From Candidatus Gagatemarchaeum stordalenia (lineage in GTDB: Archaea; Thermoproteota; Nitrososphaeria; Nitrososphaerales; Gagatemarchaeaceae): 64,000 nt of DNA. Made by a program: the position numbers and the translations under genes. The stretch covers positions 31,978-95,977 of the forward strand of contig PLUF01000075.1 in the NCBI GenBank assembly GCA_003164815.1, read 5' to 3'. Each line of letters begins with the position of its first letter. Positions within the stretch are counted from its first letter, which is position 1. The notes beneath the pieces were generated by a model. The model ran no database searches, had not been told where the DNA came from, and saw only the letters and a list, made by a program, of their open reading frames with translations. Of the stretch, positions 24,738 through 32,481 are shown in pieces.

Positions 24738-25283
24738 GTGGACGAGATAATTCTTAAGCAACCCGCGTTCGTGATATCAGAATCGTGGAAGGGAGATGCC
24801 TCTCGAGTGGCCAGCCGGATTCCATTGAAAGACCGGGTAAGACTGCCTGAGGGTTTCAGGCTGATTCGACGGGAGGACATCAGTCAGAAATTCAGTTGCC
24901 TTGAGCCCCGCATGGACAGATACACGCTGCGCCAATACTACGAATGGAGCCTTGAGCGGGACGCCTTGGTCATAGTAAGGGAAGTGGAGGGACTGGTTGC
25001 GGGGGTCCAGTACGTGACGGTGCACAGCGGCTACATAATGCTGGAGATGCTGGCGCGCAACAAGCTGTTGGACTACCCGGGTGCTGGAGGCGACCTCGTC
25101 AGGGTCGTCGAACGCGTCGTGGCTCCTCAGGTCGGCGTCAGGGAGATCCGGATGGAGGCCCTCGAGCACGTTGTGAGGTATTACGACGATGTGCTGGGGT
25201 ACGAGGAGGTCGGAAGGCCCTATCGGGACCCCGAGTGGGGTGTACTAACCCCTAAGAGGAAACTGTTGCCTCGGCGACCTTAG
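24738..25283 (+). CDS. GNAT-like N-acetyltransferase
   Basis: About 181 residues from GTG 24738; an alternative GTG at 24771 sits 24 nt after a TATA-like ATTCTTAAG. The pattern fits the GNAT fold: strand with ALVIVREVEGLVAGVQYVTVHSGYIMLEMLARN, a YPGAGGDLVRVVERVV stretch in the place of the acetyl-CoA-binding loop and helix, then VREIRMEALEHVVRYYDDVLGYEEVGRPY (the usual C-terminal strand/helix with Tyr). The substrate is unknown. Its 3' end overlaps that of the convergent RHH gene. Module B sits directly upstream. Confidence 0.6.
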   Translation: MDEIILKQPAFVISESWKGDASRVASRIPLKDRVRLPEGFRLIRREDISQKFSCLEPRMDRYTLRQYYEWSLERDALVIVREVEGLVAGVQYVTVHSGYIMLEMLARNKLLDYPGAGGDLVRVVERVVAPQVGVREIRMEALEHVVRYYDDVLGYEEVGRPYRDPEWGVLTPKRKLLPRRP

Positions 25284-25485
25284 ACTTGGCACGTAGCATC
25301 CTGGGGTTGACAAGATGTGCGCCCTCAGCTGGCTCTGCGCGCACTTCTTGGATGTACTTCTGGATGTAGGCGCTCTCTCTAAGGTGAGTCTCGATCTCTC
25401 TTGATACATTGGTACCGCTATCGAGCGCGGCCCGTGTCAGTGCCGAGTAGAGCTCTGGAGTCATCGAAACGGTCGTCTTTATCAT
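25252..25485 (-). CDS. Small RHH repressor/antitoxin
   Basis: 77 residues from ATG 25485. MIKTTVSMTPELYSALTRAALDSGTNVSREIETHLRES is a typical MetJ/Arc/CopG ribbon-helix-helix N-terminus; the tail is charged and helical. Start supported by TTTATAAG (25510-25517) about 25 nt upstream and a palindromic operator between them. A longer frame to 25662 reads through the promoter and is rejected. No toxin gene is adjacent in the usual place, though the convergent GNAT enzyme (a known toxin class) is next to it; the pairing is unproven. Confidence 0.7.
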   Translation of the reverse strand: MIKTTVSMTPELYSALTRAALDSGTNVSREIETHLRESAYIQKYIQEVRAEPAEGAHLVNPRMLRAKSKVAEATVSS

Positions 25486-25517
25486 ACCCCGACCATACCA
25501 GGGTATTCTTATAAACC
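25485..25517 (-). promoter_or_regulatory. Operator and TATA box of the small RHH gene
   Basis: ATACCC at 25485-25490 and GGGTAT at 25502-25507 form an inverted repeat flanking CGACCATACCA. CTTATAAA at 25508-25515 is the TATA box. An operator between TATA and ATG suits autorepression. Confidence 0.55.
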
Positions 25518-25564
25518 TGCCTCCCGTGTTAAATCTGCGACTCGACTGAGACGACGAAAATGAA

Positions 25565-25744
25565 TTGCAAGCAGAGCCCAATACCGTCAGAAAGATCAGG
25601 CTCACGGAGCTGAAGAAGTTCGCACTTGAGAAGATCCCCGCGGGCGCTCTCCGTGAGGACATCCTCTCTCAGCCCGACGAAATCCCACCCGAGGAGTTCC
25701 TCGCGAACTGCCGGGTCTGGCAGAGGCTTGCCCGCACGAGCTAG
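25565..25744 (+). CDS. Short basic protein, paralog of 12691-12789
   Basis: 59 residues from TTG 25565 to TAG 25742. RKIRLTELKKFALEKIPAGALREDI then QPDEIPPEEFLANCRVWQRLARTS: an amphipathic helix followed by an acidic stretch and a basic end. The first 23 residues are conserved in the peptide at 12691. The stop overlaps the integrase stop in convergent orientation. No named family is recognised. The start is tentative because the frame opens only 15 nt before the TTG. Confidence 0.5.
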   Translation: MQAEPNTVRKIRLTELKKFALEKIPAGALREDILSQPDEIPPEEFLANCRVWQRLARTS

Positions 25745-27246
25745 GTCGGCGGCTCCAGCACTGCCCTCCCGTCACCCAGATTTCCTCTCCAAGTCCAACC
25801 CTTGCTCAACCATGCCTCTACTTCGGCTGCCCCTACAATCTTCTGCTTGAGGCCCTGGTTGAATGTTACCTCGATCAGCCTCTGACGCAGCAACCCGATC
25901 ACCTCCTCGTCGGTCTTCTCGTCGACGTGCATCTTCTCTATCTCCTCTGGCGTGTGGACCGTCAGGAGGAGCTGCTTCCTGATCTTCGTGGTCATATCCT
26001 CCTCGTGCGCCCCCTCGCTAGTGCAGAGGTACCTGTTCGCCCCTTTCAGGTAGGCGCCCCTCATCTTCTCTATGGTCTCCTCATCCAGCCCTTTCCTGAG
26101 GGTGTAGACGAACTCGATGTTCCCGGCGTGCCCCATCCAGAAGCTCCGCCAGTCCGGTATGACCAGTCCGTCCGCCTCCCCCAGCATCATGCGCGTATCG
26201 AAGTACCTCCGCAGGACGTAGGGCCTCCACCTGAAGCCAGCCTCCCTGATCGCCGCCCTGACCAGGTCCCGGACGTTGGTCGTGGTCACATGCTGCCCGT
26301 AGTCCTTCTTGAAAGAGCACCTCTTGTTCTTGAACGCGTTGTACTTGTCAACCGTCACGATCGCAGACTCCGGGGTGAGCACCTCTCCGCTACGCAACCT
26401 GTCCTCCAGGCACTGGCGGATGTACTCGCACGCCTGAGCGGGGGCGAACGTGTCGTACGGCTTGCGTATCTTGGATATCTTCTTCCTCACCACTACCAGG
26501 GTTGGGACCTTGGAGAAGGAGACAGCCCCGTCCTTGATCTCCATCTCGGGGAGGTCCTTGACCTTCAGCCCGTCCAGCCCCTGGGCGTCCCCGACCGTAG
26601 CCGGCCTCAGCCCGGAGAACGCCATCAGCGACACCACGACCTTGACCCTGAGGGGAGAGTGGTCGAACAGCGACTGGACCTGCTCGGGCCGCGGTACGAC
26701 CTCCTCATTGTACCTGTTCTCGCTCTCCGGGATGTTGACCTTCTCGTCGAGCTTGTTCCCGTTGAACCTCGCCCACGACTTCACCGCCTTTACGTAGGAG
26801 TGGATCGTGACGCCGGAGACCCCCTTCTCCTCTAGGTCCGATATCACCGACGAGATGAAGGTCATCAGCTCCGTCTTGTTCATAGCCCCTATCTGCCCCG
26901 GAGTCAACCCGCACAGCTCGTCGCATATTCGCCCCATCCGGAGGAAGTAGTGCGAACCGGTGTTGTATGAGCCCCTCAGTACGTTGCGGTACCACGCCCT
27001 GAAGGTGGGGTCAGACTCGAGGAGGTGAGAGTACTTTGAGACCCCTCGCTCCTTTCTCCTTCCAGGCTCCTTTTCTTTCTCTTTGCTTCCTCCTGCTGCG
27101 GAAGTCATGCCCTCTAGGGCTGGCCGAGTATTTGACGGCGCTTGGTATCGAACCCCGGGGAGTTCGGAACCCGTCGGGCCCGCCTCCGTTCGGGTTCGAG
27201 TCCTTCGAACCCCTCGCGCTTTTGTCGCCAGTTTGAGGCATACCAC
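25741..27246 (-). CDS. Tyrosine recombinase, archaeal integrase type
   Basis: 501 residues from 27246, or 455 from the more natural ATG 27108. The core-binding domain (SKYSHLLESDPTFRAWYRN... to about 230) is followed by the catalytic domain. It carries AFSGLRP (first Arg), KKISK (Lys), YVLRRYF (box II, Tyr replacing the usual His), WMGHAG (His) and YTLRKG (nucleophile Tyr candidate). This residue set resembles SSV-like archaeal integrases. The C-terminal 90 residues are a helical extension. The N-terminal 46 residues read through a sequence with a strong inverted repeat and may be artefactual or att-related. It probably catalyses integration/excision of the surrounding element; a decayed homolog lies at 30260-30663. 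Confidence 0.85.
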   Translation of the reverse strand: MVCLKLATKARGVRRTRTRTEAGPTGSELPGVRYQAPSNTRPALEGMTSAAGGSKEKEKEPGRRKERGVSKYSHLLESDPTFRAWYRNVLRGSYNTGSHYFLRMGRICDELCGLTPGQIGAMNKTELMTFISSVISDLEEKGVSGVTIHSYVKAVKSWARFNGNKLDEKVNIPESENRYNEEVVPRPEQVQSLFDHSPLRVKVVVSLMAFSGLRPATVGDAQGLDGLKVKDLPEMEIKDGAVSFSKVPTLVVVRKKISKIRKPYDTFAPAQACEYIRQCLEDRLRSGEVLTPESAIVTVDKYNAFKNKRCSFKKDYGQHVTTTNVRDLVRAAIREAGFRWRPYVLRRYFDTRMMLGEADGLVIPDWRSFWMGHAGNIEFVYTLRKGLDEETIEKMRGAYLKGANRYLCTSEGAHEEDMTTKIRKQLLLTVHTPEEIEKMHVDEKTDEEVIGLLRQRLIEVTFNQGLKQKIVGAAEVEAWLSKGWTWRGNLGDGRAVLEPPT

Positions 27247-27443
27247 TACTCATGCTGCTGCGAATATAAGCACCAATCCGGCGATAGTTTTTGCCCAAGC
27301 GGCGGTCAGACGGTCGTGGAGACTAGCATGTGAAAGCGAATTCGGACAACTAGCCGCTCGCTGTCAATTAGCGGGGGCGTAGCCTAGTCTGCCCTCTCGA
27401 TCGAGAGACCTTACCCCAATTCTCCGTCGTTTTTGGGTAAGGT
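27192..27443. other. Inverted repeats around the integrase start (att/operator candidates)
   Basis: Three symmetric elements: GGGTTCGA (27192-27199) with TCGAACCC (27205-27212), 5-nt spacer, inside the extended integrase N-terminus; CTCTCGATCGAGAG (27394-27407), a perfect 14-nt palindrome; and ACCTTACCC (27408-27416) with GGGTAAGGT (27435-27443), an 18-nt loop. They lie just upstream of the integrase, where an attP, operator or terminator would be expected. Confidence 0.4.
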
Positions 27444-28040
27444 ATGGCGGTCATTCAACTCGTCAGACGGCGGCTCGGTATTTATGCCCCGCGAAACGAG
27501 GCTCTGGTAAGTTAGTGGACCATGCGACGGGATTTTGAGGATGTTAAGGTTGGGCCATGAGATGCATTGATTGGGTTTTGCTACCTTCCAACATAATACA
27601 TCAGGCCGAATTTCGGGCAGTGATAGAGCATTGGGGTAATTCTTCCCTTCGGAGGCTTCAGCGCCGTGTCAGCCCTTTGGTTGAGCCTAACACTCTGAGG
27701 CAGTTCTTCCAGCGTCAGCTTGCAGAATCGACATTCGATGATTCGGTCTCTCATTGCCTTATGGTTCAGTCACTCCTTCCTACTCTTTGAGGCGATTCCT
27801 ATTTACCGACAATGGACGATTACTTGCATTCTGGATGATTGTGAGCCATTTGCTCTCTCCCTCGACCCTTAACACCGACAAAATCCTAACTCGTGGCCCG
27901 CTGACTTACCAGAGCCCGAAACGAGATGGCTCGCACTCTTCTCTCGACTTCGCCCTGACTGTCACTCAACAACGGGACTCTCCCCAGGTACCGTGCCCAT
28001 GAAATCGCACATAAGAACCCCTGCTCGCTGTAGGCGGAGC
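27444..28040. other. Intergenic region, nothing convincing
   Basis: About 600 nt. A TATA-like GGTATTTATG at 27477 precedes only a 13-codon frame (ATG 27522). The frame 27557-27790 lacks protein-like character. No tRNA. Confidence 0.4.
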
Positions 28041-28338
28041 ATGACTCAGCTCTTCTTGGACGCCCAGTCTCTCGGGTTGAGACCTTACCTAGAGAGTTGG
28101 CCTCACTGTCAGGGACGCTACCGAGATCCCAGGCAGCAAGGACCCAAGCAAGAGCGTCCATGACAAGGTGATCCAAGAGTTCATTGTCTCTCATCCGAAT
28201 GTGAGCCTGGTCACCAAAGACAAGCAATTTGACATGAGAGCGCGAAAGGAGGGAGTAAAGGTGATCTTTGTCGATGAGTCCGAGGCCATTGTGGTTGAGG
28301 TGCTCCGTCAGCTTGCTTTGGTCAGACCGCAGCATTAG
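28041..28338 (+). pseudogene. PIN-like (DUF5615-type) ribonuclease toxin, frameshifted
   Basis: Frame 1 from ATG 28041 reads MTQLFLDAQSLGLRPYLES, the usual opening of DUF5615 PIN-like toxins (strand with Asp, then helix). At about 28095-28105 the protein continues in another frame: GLTVRDATEIPGSKDPSKSVHDKVIQEF, HPNVSLVTKDKQFD (typical VTKDxDF) and ending VLRQLALVRPQH, stop 28336-28338. One indel separates the halves. Intact homologs are Mg-dependent RNases of toxin-antitoxin systems. No intact antitoxin is visible upstream. Confidence 0.55.
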
Positions 28339-28586
28339 CTGACCCTATCGAGCCATGCACAAGCTAGAACGATGTTGTGGTGTCGGTGTCTCGTTCTGTA
28401 CTAGTTCAACCAAGGTCTTCGATGGGCAACCTACATCTATACCAAATCATGTGACAGCAAAAACCGGCGCGATGTCATCGTCTGAGTATCTCTTCGTCAT
28501 CTCGCTCCTTTCACTAGTCATCTCTGGCAATCTGATGACCGAAGGAGCGCAGGACAATACGTATGGAAAGACGCCGGCTAGAACGC

Positions 28587-29351
28587 TTAGCTTCCAGTAG
28601 TACCGCTGGAAATCATGGTATCTGCCAAGTTCATCATCTGCTGATAACTCATCAGTACTCCTCCTCCGCCCGCTGTCTCAATCTCGATTATCATGCGAGC
28701 GGAGTCGATTTGGAAGTATGCGAACGGTGCGCTGGGATTAGCGACGACGTACGTATTTCCGACCTGCACAAGATGGTATGGGGATGACGACTCGGAGATC
28801 GTCGAGCACGATTGACTACCATTGTTCAGATGGGTTAAGCAGCTGGTGGGCGGCGCCATAAAGCTGAGCGCCGACTCGTGGCTGTTCAATTCATTGGGTT
28901 CGGCGGCTTCCGAGACGATAATTGCACTATTGTAAAGGACGGAGCTCAGGGTAGAGCCGTTGACGAAGGCAGGAGACGATGATTTCGTTATCACGAACTC
29001 TACTTCCCAATCCCTGTAAGTGACTCCATTCGCGTCCGTATAGTTTTGAGGGCGCATCCCTACCTGCACCCCTACGATCTGGTACCCCCCGCCTCCTAAC
29101 ACTGCCGTATTGGGGACTATGAGAGGGGCGCCGACGATTGCTTCGGCACTGGCCACCGTGTTGAGGACTACGGGACTAGGATTGGTGAGGGGGGGCGGAC
29201 TTGCGATATCACTTGTTATCTGGGTAGATGAAGAAGAACCCACTATCCCTGGTTGCATGGAAGAAGGCGCCTGAATTGATGCGAACACTAGCAGGATTGC
29301 TGCCGCAAGCGAGGCAGTCAACGCAAGAAGGTTCTTACGATCGGTCTTCAA
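28587..29351 (-). CDS. Exported protein with DUF4367-like domain
   Basis: 254 residues from TTG 29351, 3 nt after the upstream gene's stop, so they are an operon. The signal/TM segment is LLALTASLAAAILLVFASIQA. The region ASAEAIVGAPLIVPNTAVLGGGGYQIVGVQV...YRDWEVEFVITKSS follows the DUF4367 pattern (E-A-x4-P-hydrophobic-P, then a strand pair). The end VLMSYQQMMNLADTMISSG resembles its helix that closes with A-x-S-hydrophobic. DUF4367 proteins are extracytoplasmic, often next to anti-sigma or transport genes. Role unknown. Confidence 0.6.
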   Translation of the reverse strand: MKTDRKNLLALTASLAAAILLVFASIQAPSSMQPGIVGSSSSTQITSDIASPPPLTNPSPVVLNTVASAEAIVGAPLIVPNTAVLGGGGYQIVGVQVGMRPQNYTDANGVTYRDWEVEFVITKSSSPAFVNGSTLSSVLYNSAIIVSEAAEPNELNSHESALSFMAPPTSCLTHLNNGSQSCSTISESSSPYHLVQVGNTYVVANPSAPFAYFQIDSARMIIEIETAGGGGVLMSYQQMMNLADTMISSGTTGS

Positions 29352-29354
29352 ATT

Positions 29355-30185
29355 CTATGACCCTCCCCAGAACTCCCCTGACCCGTAGCAGTACGGCACA
29401 TAGACGGAGTACGGCGCGTTGTTATAGGTCGAACATGTACTCCACAAAGTCCCCACTGACTTGGGCTCCGACGTGCTAGCGCTGGTGGTATAGACTGGCA
29501 GGCGAGAATAGTTGTACTGGCCGTACACGTCGCAATTCCCGCTGTAGGGCGTAGCATACTCAGCCTCCGTGCTGATGCTGACAGTCCCTTCCTTGTTGCT
29601 CGACCCCACGTTCTCGGTGATCGACCAAGATATGGAGTAGTACGGTGAATACCCTTTAGCCTCCGCGTACCAATCGCCTCCAGACTGGCTGGTCGTCCAG
29701 ACTTCCGCATAGCCATGGTCTCCCGCGGGTATGGGGTAGCCGCTCAGGAAAGCATAGTAGGGTTCTGAACCGCCGATGCCGTACTCGTAGTAGAGCTCGA
29801 TGGAAGAAGCGCTGGTGCCGTCCAAAGTCCCTATCCCGTAGCCCATCTGCACCCAATTGCCAGTGCTATAGGACATGTCGACATACCAGAGTTGGTGTCC
29901 CTCGGAGACTGGCGTGTTGAACGTCCAGGAAGACATCGTTGTGTTCGCCCCGACGCCGTAGGCGCTGCTGCCCGTATCTCCGACTGCTGCATAATAGTAT
30001 GTGTATCCTCCGTTAGAGCTGCATTGGCTTGCGGCAGCCACGGGCTGAGGTTGCAGAAACAAGAATGCAGCACTAATTAGAAGCAGAGGTATAATCAGCA
30101 GACCAATCGTTGGTACGGAGCCGTCTTTATCGTTGCCCCAAGCGTGTGGTGTCGCTTCCAAGGTCGCCATTAGCGTTCTCACCAC
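29355..30185 (-). CDS. Secreted beta-sandwich protein, possibly G1/lectin-like
   Basis: 276 residues from GTG 30185. Signal segment IGLLIIPLLLISAAFLFL then VAAAS. The mature protein is Tyr/Ser/Gly-rich with WVQMGYGIG (Gln), ELYYEYGIGG and STEAEYATPY (Glu), an order reminiscent of the G1-like proteins at 1594 and 21386 but more diverged; a concanavalin-like binding fold is the alternative. Four Cys. A TATA-like AAGCTTTTAC lies about 20-30 nt upstream. First gene of a two-gene operon. Confidence 0.5.
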   Translation of the reverse strand: MVRTLMATLEATPHAWGNDKDGSVPTIGLLIIPLLLISAAFLFLQPQPVAAASQCSSNGGYTYYYAAVGDTGSSAYGVGANTTMSSWTFNTPVSEGHQLWYVDMSYSTGNWVQMGYGIGTLDGTSASSIELYYEYGIGGSEPYYAFLSGYPIPAGDHGYAEVWTTSQSGGDWYAEAKGYSPYYSISWSITENVGSSNKEGTVSISTEAEYATPYSGNCDVYGQYNYSRLPVYTTSASTSEPKSVGTLWSTCSTYNNAPYSVYVPYCYGSGEFWGGS

Positions 30186-30259
30186 AGACGTGTCAATTGG
30201 TTGCGTAAAAGCTTATCTCCCAGTATTCAAGCGATTAACGGAGAGAGAAAGAGAACCAC

Positions 30260-30663
30260 TCAGAAGACATCTAGAGACATTGATGACGCCTGCGTGAGGG
30301 TGTTCTCGGACCCCTTAACCTTGGCGTTACGCCTCATCTGCACGCCGTGGTGCCTCAGCCAGTAGATGACGGCCTTCTTGTTGTCCTCGGTGTACGAGCC
30401 CGCGTAGCCCGAGTCCGACATCATCCTGACCAGGCCGATTGGGAAGTTGTAACTTTACCTGTCATCCTTCCTTGCGAGCTCCGCCATCTCGCCGGGGCGC
30501 CTCCCGCTGGAGGCACAAATTAAGCTCAGCCTCCTGAGGACTTCTTGTCTGTCAGCTTGCTGCCCCGGGGTGAGGTTGTCATGCCAGTTCCTGACCTCCA
30601 GATCTTCGAGGAGGCTCTAGTACTTGGGCGATCCCTTCGGCTTGCCGCTGTCCTTCGGCCTTC
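30260..30663 (-). pseudogene. Decayed integrase N-terminal fragment
   Basis: Reading the minus strand in pieces gives GKPKGSPKY, stop, SLLEDLEVRNWHDNL...VLRRLSLICASSGRRPGEMAELARKDDR, stop, then YNFPIGLVRMMSDSGYAGSYTEDNKKAVIYWLRHHGVQMRRN. Each piece aligns in order with the core-binding domain of the intact integrase (KYSHLLESDPTFRAWYRN..., RICDELCGLTPGQ, SSVISDLEEKGVSGVTIHSYVKAVKSWARFNG). The catalytic domain is absent. The last part could still be read as a 54-residue frame (30260-30424). It is a remnant of a past integration or an int(N)-type fragment. An AGAGAGAAAGAG tract with AACGG upstream of it echoes the modules. Confidence 0.55.
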
Positions 30664-31173
30664 TTCCCCGCTCGAATTGCCGTGTGCACGCCGCGCTGGC
30701 CGCCGTGCTCAATTAATTGGTCGACCACGAAAAGGAGTGGATTGGGGGCTGCACTCGTGCTGCTCAAAAAGCGGATATGAAATACTTGAATCTTACCGGC
30801 CCAACCACACCTATAACAAACAAACCCTTCTGTTTTATAGGAAAGAAAGTATCGCATGCAGGGATAGATTCCTGACTTTGGAAAGTCTTGTTCTCGCTAT
30901 CTGTGAATCGCCCCGTCTATGGACATTGAATCGCTATCAACCGAGATTTAACACTGAGGATCTGCAGCTGCCAACTCATCAGAACCGCTGCTTCATGCAA
31001 GAGTTCGCAGTGTCAGCCTCATCGCCGGCATACTCCAACATTGGAATCGTTTTGGAGTTTCTCGCGTGTCCTTATCCAGATAGACAGAAAACTCGCTCTT
31101 GTGATTGCGAACCTGCCGAAGCCCGTAACGAATAGTTGAGGATATGATCGCAAGCTAAAATATATGGGGACAG
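30664..31173. other. Intergenic region, nothing convincing
   Basis: About 510 nt. Long plus-strand frame 30545-31135 overlaps the integrase remnant antisense and has no domain character. A TATA-like AAAATATATG at 31155-31164 precedes the small membrane gene. Confidence 0.4.
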
Positions 31174-31392
31174 TTGGAGGCTCGGCCGACAGTCAATTTG
31201 AGGAGCGAAGAAAGCAGGATTCTAGTGTTCGTGTTCGCGTTGACGGTTGGTATGGTCATCGGGTCGGCAACAAACTTGGTTCTGCGCGCCTGGGAGTGGA
31301 GTTCTCAGGACTCGGCGCTTGGGGGTGTCATGGGACTGTTCGCCACAGTAGCGGTGTTCTATGTACTCGTCGATCCAAAGCTTCCAAAGTAG
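31174..31392 (+). CDS. Small two-TM membrane protein
   Basis: 72 residues from TTG 31174. Polar N-terminus, TM1 ILVFVFALTVGMVIGSATNLVL, a short WEWSSQD loop, TM2 LGGVMGLFATVAVFYVLV and a KLPK end. The start is uncertain (TATA only about 18 nt away; a later TTG is possible). No family recognised. It is convergent with the second export operon. Confidence 0.5.
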   Translation: MEARPTVNLRSEESRILVFVFALTVGMVIGSATNLVLRAWEWSSQDSALGGVMGLFATVAVFYVLVDPKLPK

Positions 31393-31856
31393 TGAAGCAT
31401 CTCTTTGTGGAACTATCTGTAAATCCCGCAACGATCCTCTATGATACTTGCGACCACGCCTTGAGAGTTGATCTCCAGCCTGGAGACTCTTGGACATCCT
31501 GTCGTACAATCGTCATCGGAAAAGGTTCAGTTTGTCGTGCCCCCTGTTTGATGTCACTTCACGGCTGGGGCGGTGATTGCCATCACCAGTTCTACAATAT
31601 CAACATTCGACTCGCAATCCGGATAGCCATGAAATGGCGGCTTCTGCAATTTGCAAGCTGATTGGCCTCTGCGGCGTAACCAAAGCCTTGGTCATTTTCG
31701 AAGGATACTAGGTGTCGCTGAGAGGACATCTCGCCAGAGGCCTTCCTCGAGCGTGGTTGAAAGCACGCGATATCAGCGCTTCTCCTCAAGAATGTGGCAA
31801 CCGGAAAGTCGAATAGCCAAGCGAGAATTTCAAGCACACCGTCCCTGCGATGCAAA
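31393..31856. other. Intergenic region, nothing convincing
   Basis: About 460 nt between convergent genes. No terminator-like hairpin, repeat or protein-like frame supported. Confidence 0.4.
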
Positions 31857-32480
31857 TCATCCCAGGCGAATGACTTGGTCGGCACCATCTGCATCAGACT
31901 CGCGAACTGCCGAATAGAGCAGTGCGCTGCCTTGATTCTTGTAATCCGTGAGAATCCTCATCACTCTATCGCTGGTCTTCTGGTCCAGATTAGATAAAGG
32001 CTCATCGGCGACAATGCATTCAGGTCTCCGTAGCAACGCGCGTGCGATATCCACTCGCTTCTTCTCTCCCACGCTCAGTTTTGCAGGGAAGTGGGACAGC
32101 CTGTCCGCGAGACCTAGGTCAGAGAGAATCCTAGCGCCGGCCTCTCCTGAGTCAAAAGGTGTCCTCTTGATGAAAGGAACTGTGACGTTTTCAAGAGCGG
32201 TGAGATAAGGAAGCAACAACGGCTCCTGGAACGAGTAGCCGATAACCTTCTGGAGGTCATCCCGTTGTGAAGTCCTCATCTCGGTGACATCTACTAAGTT
32301 CACTGATACAGTGCCCGCATCTGGGCGCAAAATCAGCCCGGCAATCTTCAGAAGCGTGCTTTTGCCGCACCCACTTCTGCCGACCACACATACGGAGGAT
32401 CCTCGATCAATCTTGACCGTGACTTCCCTCAGTGCTTTCACGGCGCCATATGATTTACTGACTTTGGAGAGATTCAGCAA
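31857..32480 (-). CDS. ABC transporter ATPase, LolD/MacB type
   Basis: 207 residues from TTG 32480. Walker A GRSGCGKST, Q-loop FQEPLL, signature LSVGEKKRVDIARA and Walker B CIVADEP with SNLDQKTS. The switch-His region reads LLYSAVRES, so, as in the paralog at 3998, the His is absent. It starts just after the permease stop in the operon 34250 to 31857. Partner of the FtsX permease at 32482. Confidence 0.9.
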   Translation of the reverse strand: MLNLSKVSKSYGAVKALREVTVKIDRGSSVCVVGRSGCGKSTLLKIAGLILRPDAGTVSVNLVDVTEMRTSQRDDLQKVIGYSFQEPLLLPYLTALENVTVPFIKRTPFDSGEAGARILSDLGLADRLSHFPAKLSVGEKKRVDIARALLRRPECIVADEPLSNLDQKTSDRVMRILTDYKNQGSALLYSAVRESDADGADQVIRLG

Positions 32481-32481
32481 G

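Noticed and set aside
25927..26835. Plus-strand 302-residue reading frame inside the integrase
   Set aside because: Low-complexity Pro/Leu/Val/Arg/Asp composition typical of antisense frames in GC-rich genes; the integrase on the other strand carries catalytic motifs.
27371..27390. tRNA-like string GGGGGCGTAGCCTAGTCTG
   Set aside because: It resembles a tRNA 5' acceptor and D-arm, but no D-stem partner, anticodon arm, TTCRA loop or complementary acceptor 3' end follows. Probably chance or a remnant.
27886..28335. Minus-strand 149-residue frame
   Set aside because: It is the antisense of the frameshifted PIN-like toxin, which has recognisable motifs on the plus strand.
30545..31135. Plus-strand 196-residue frame
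   Set aside because: Its first half is antisense to the integrase remnant; the rest lacks domain character.
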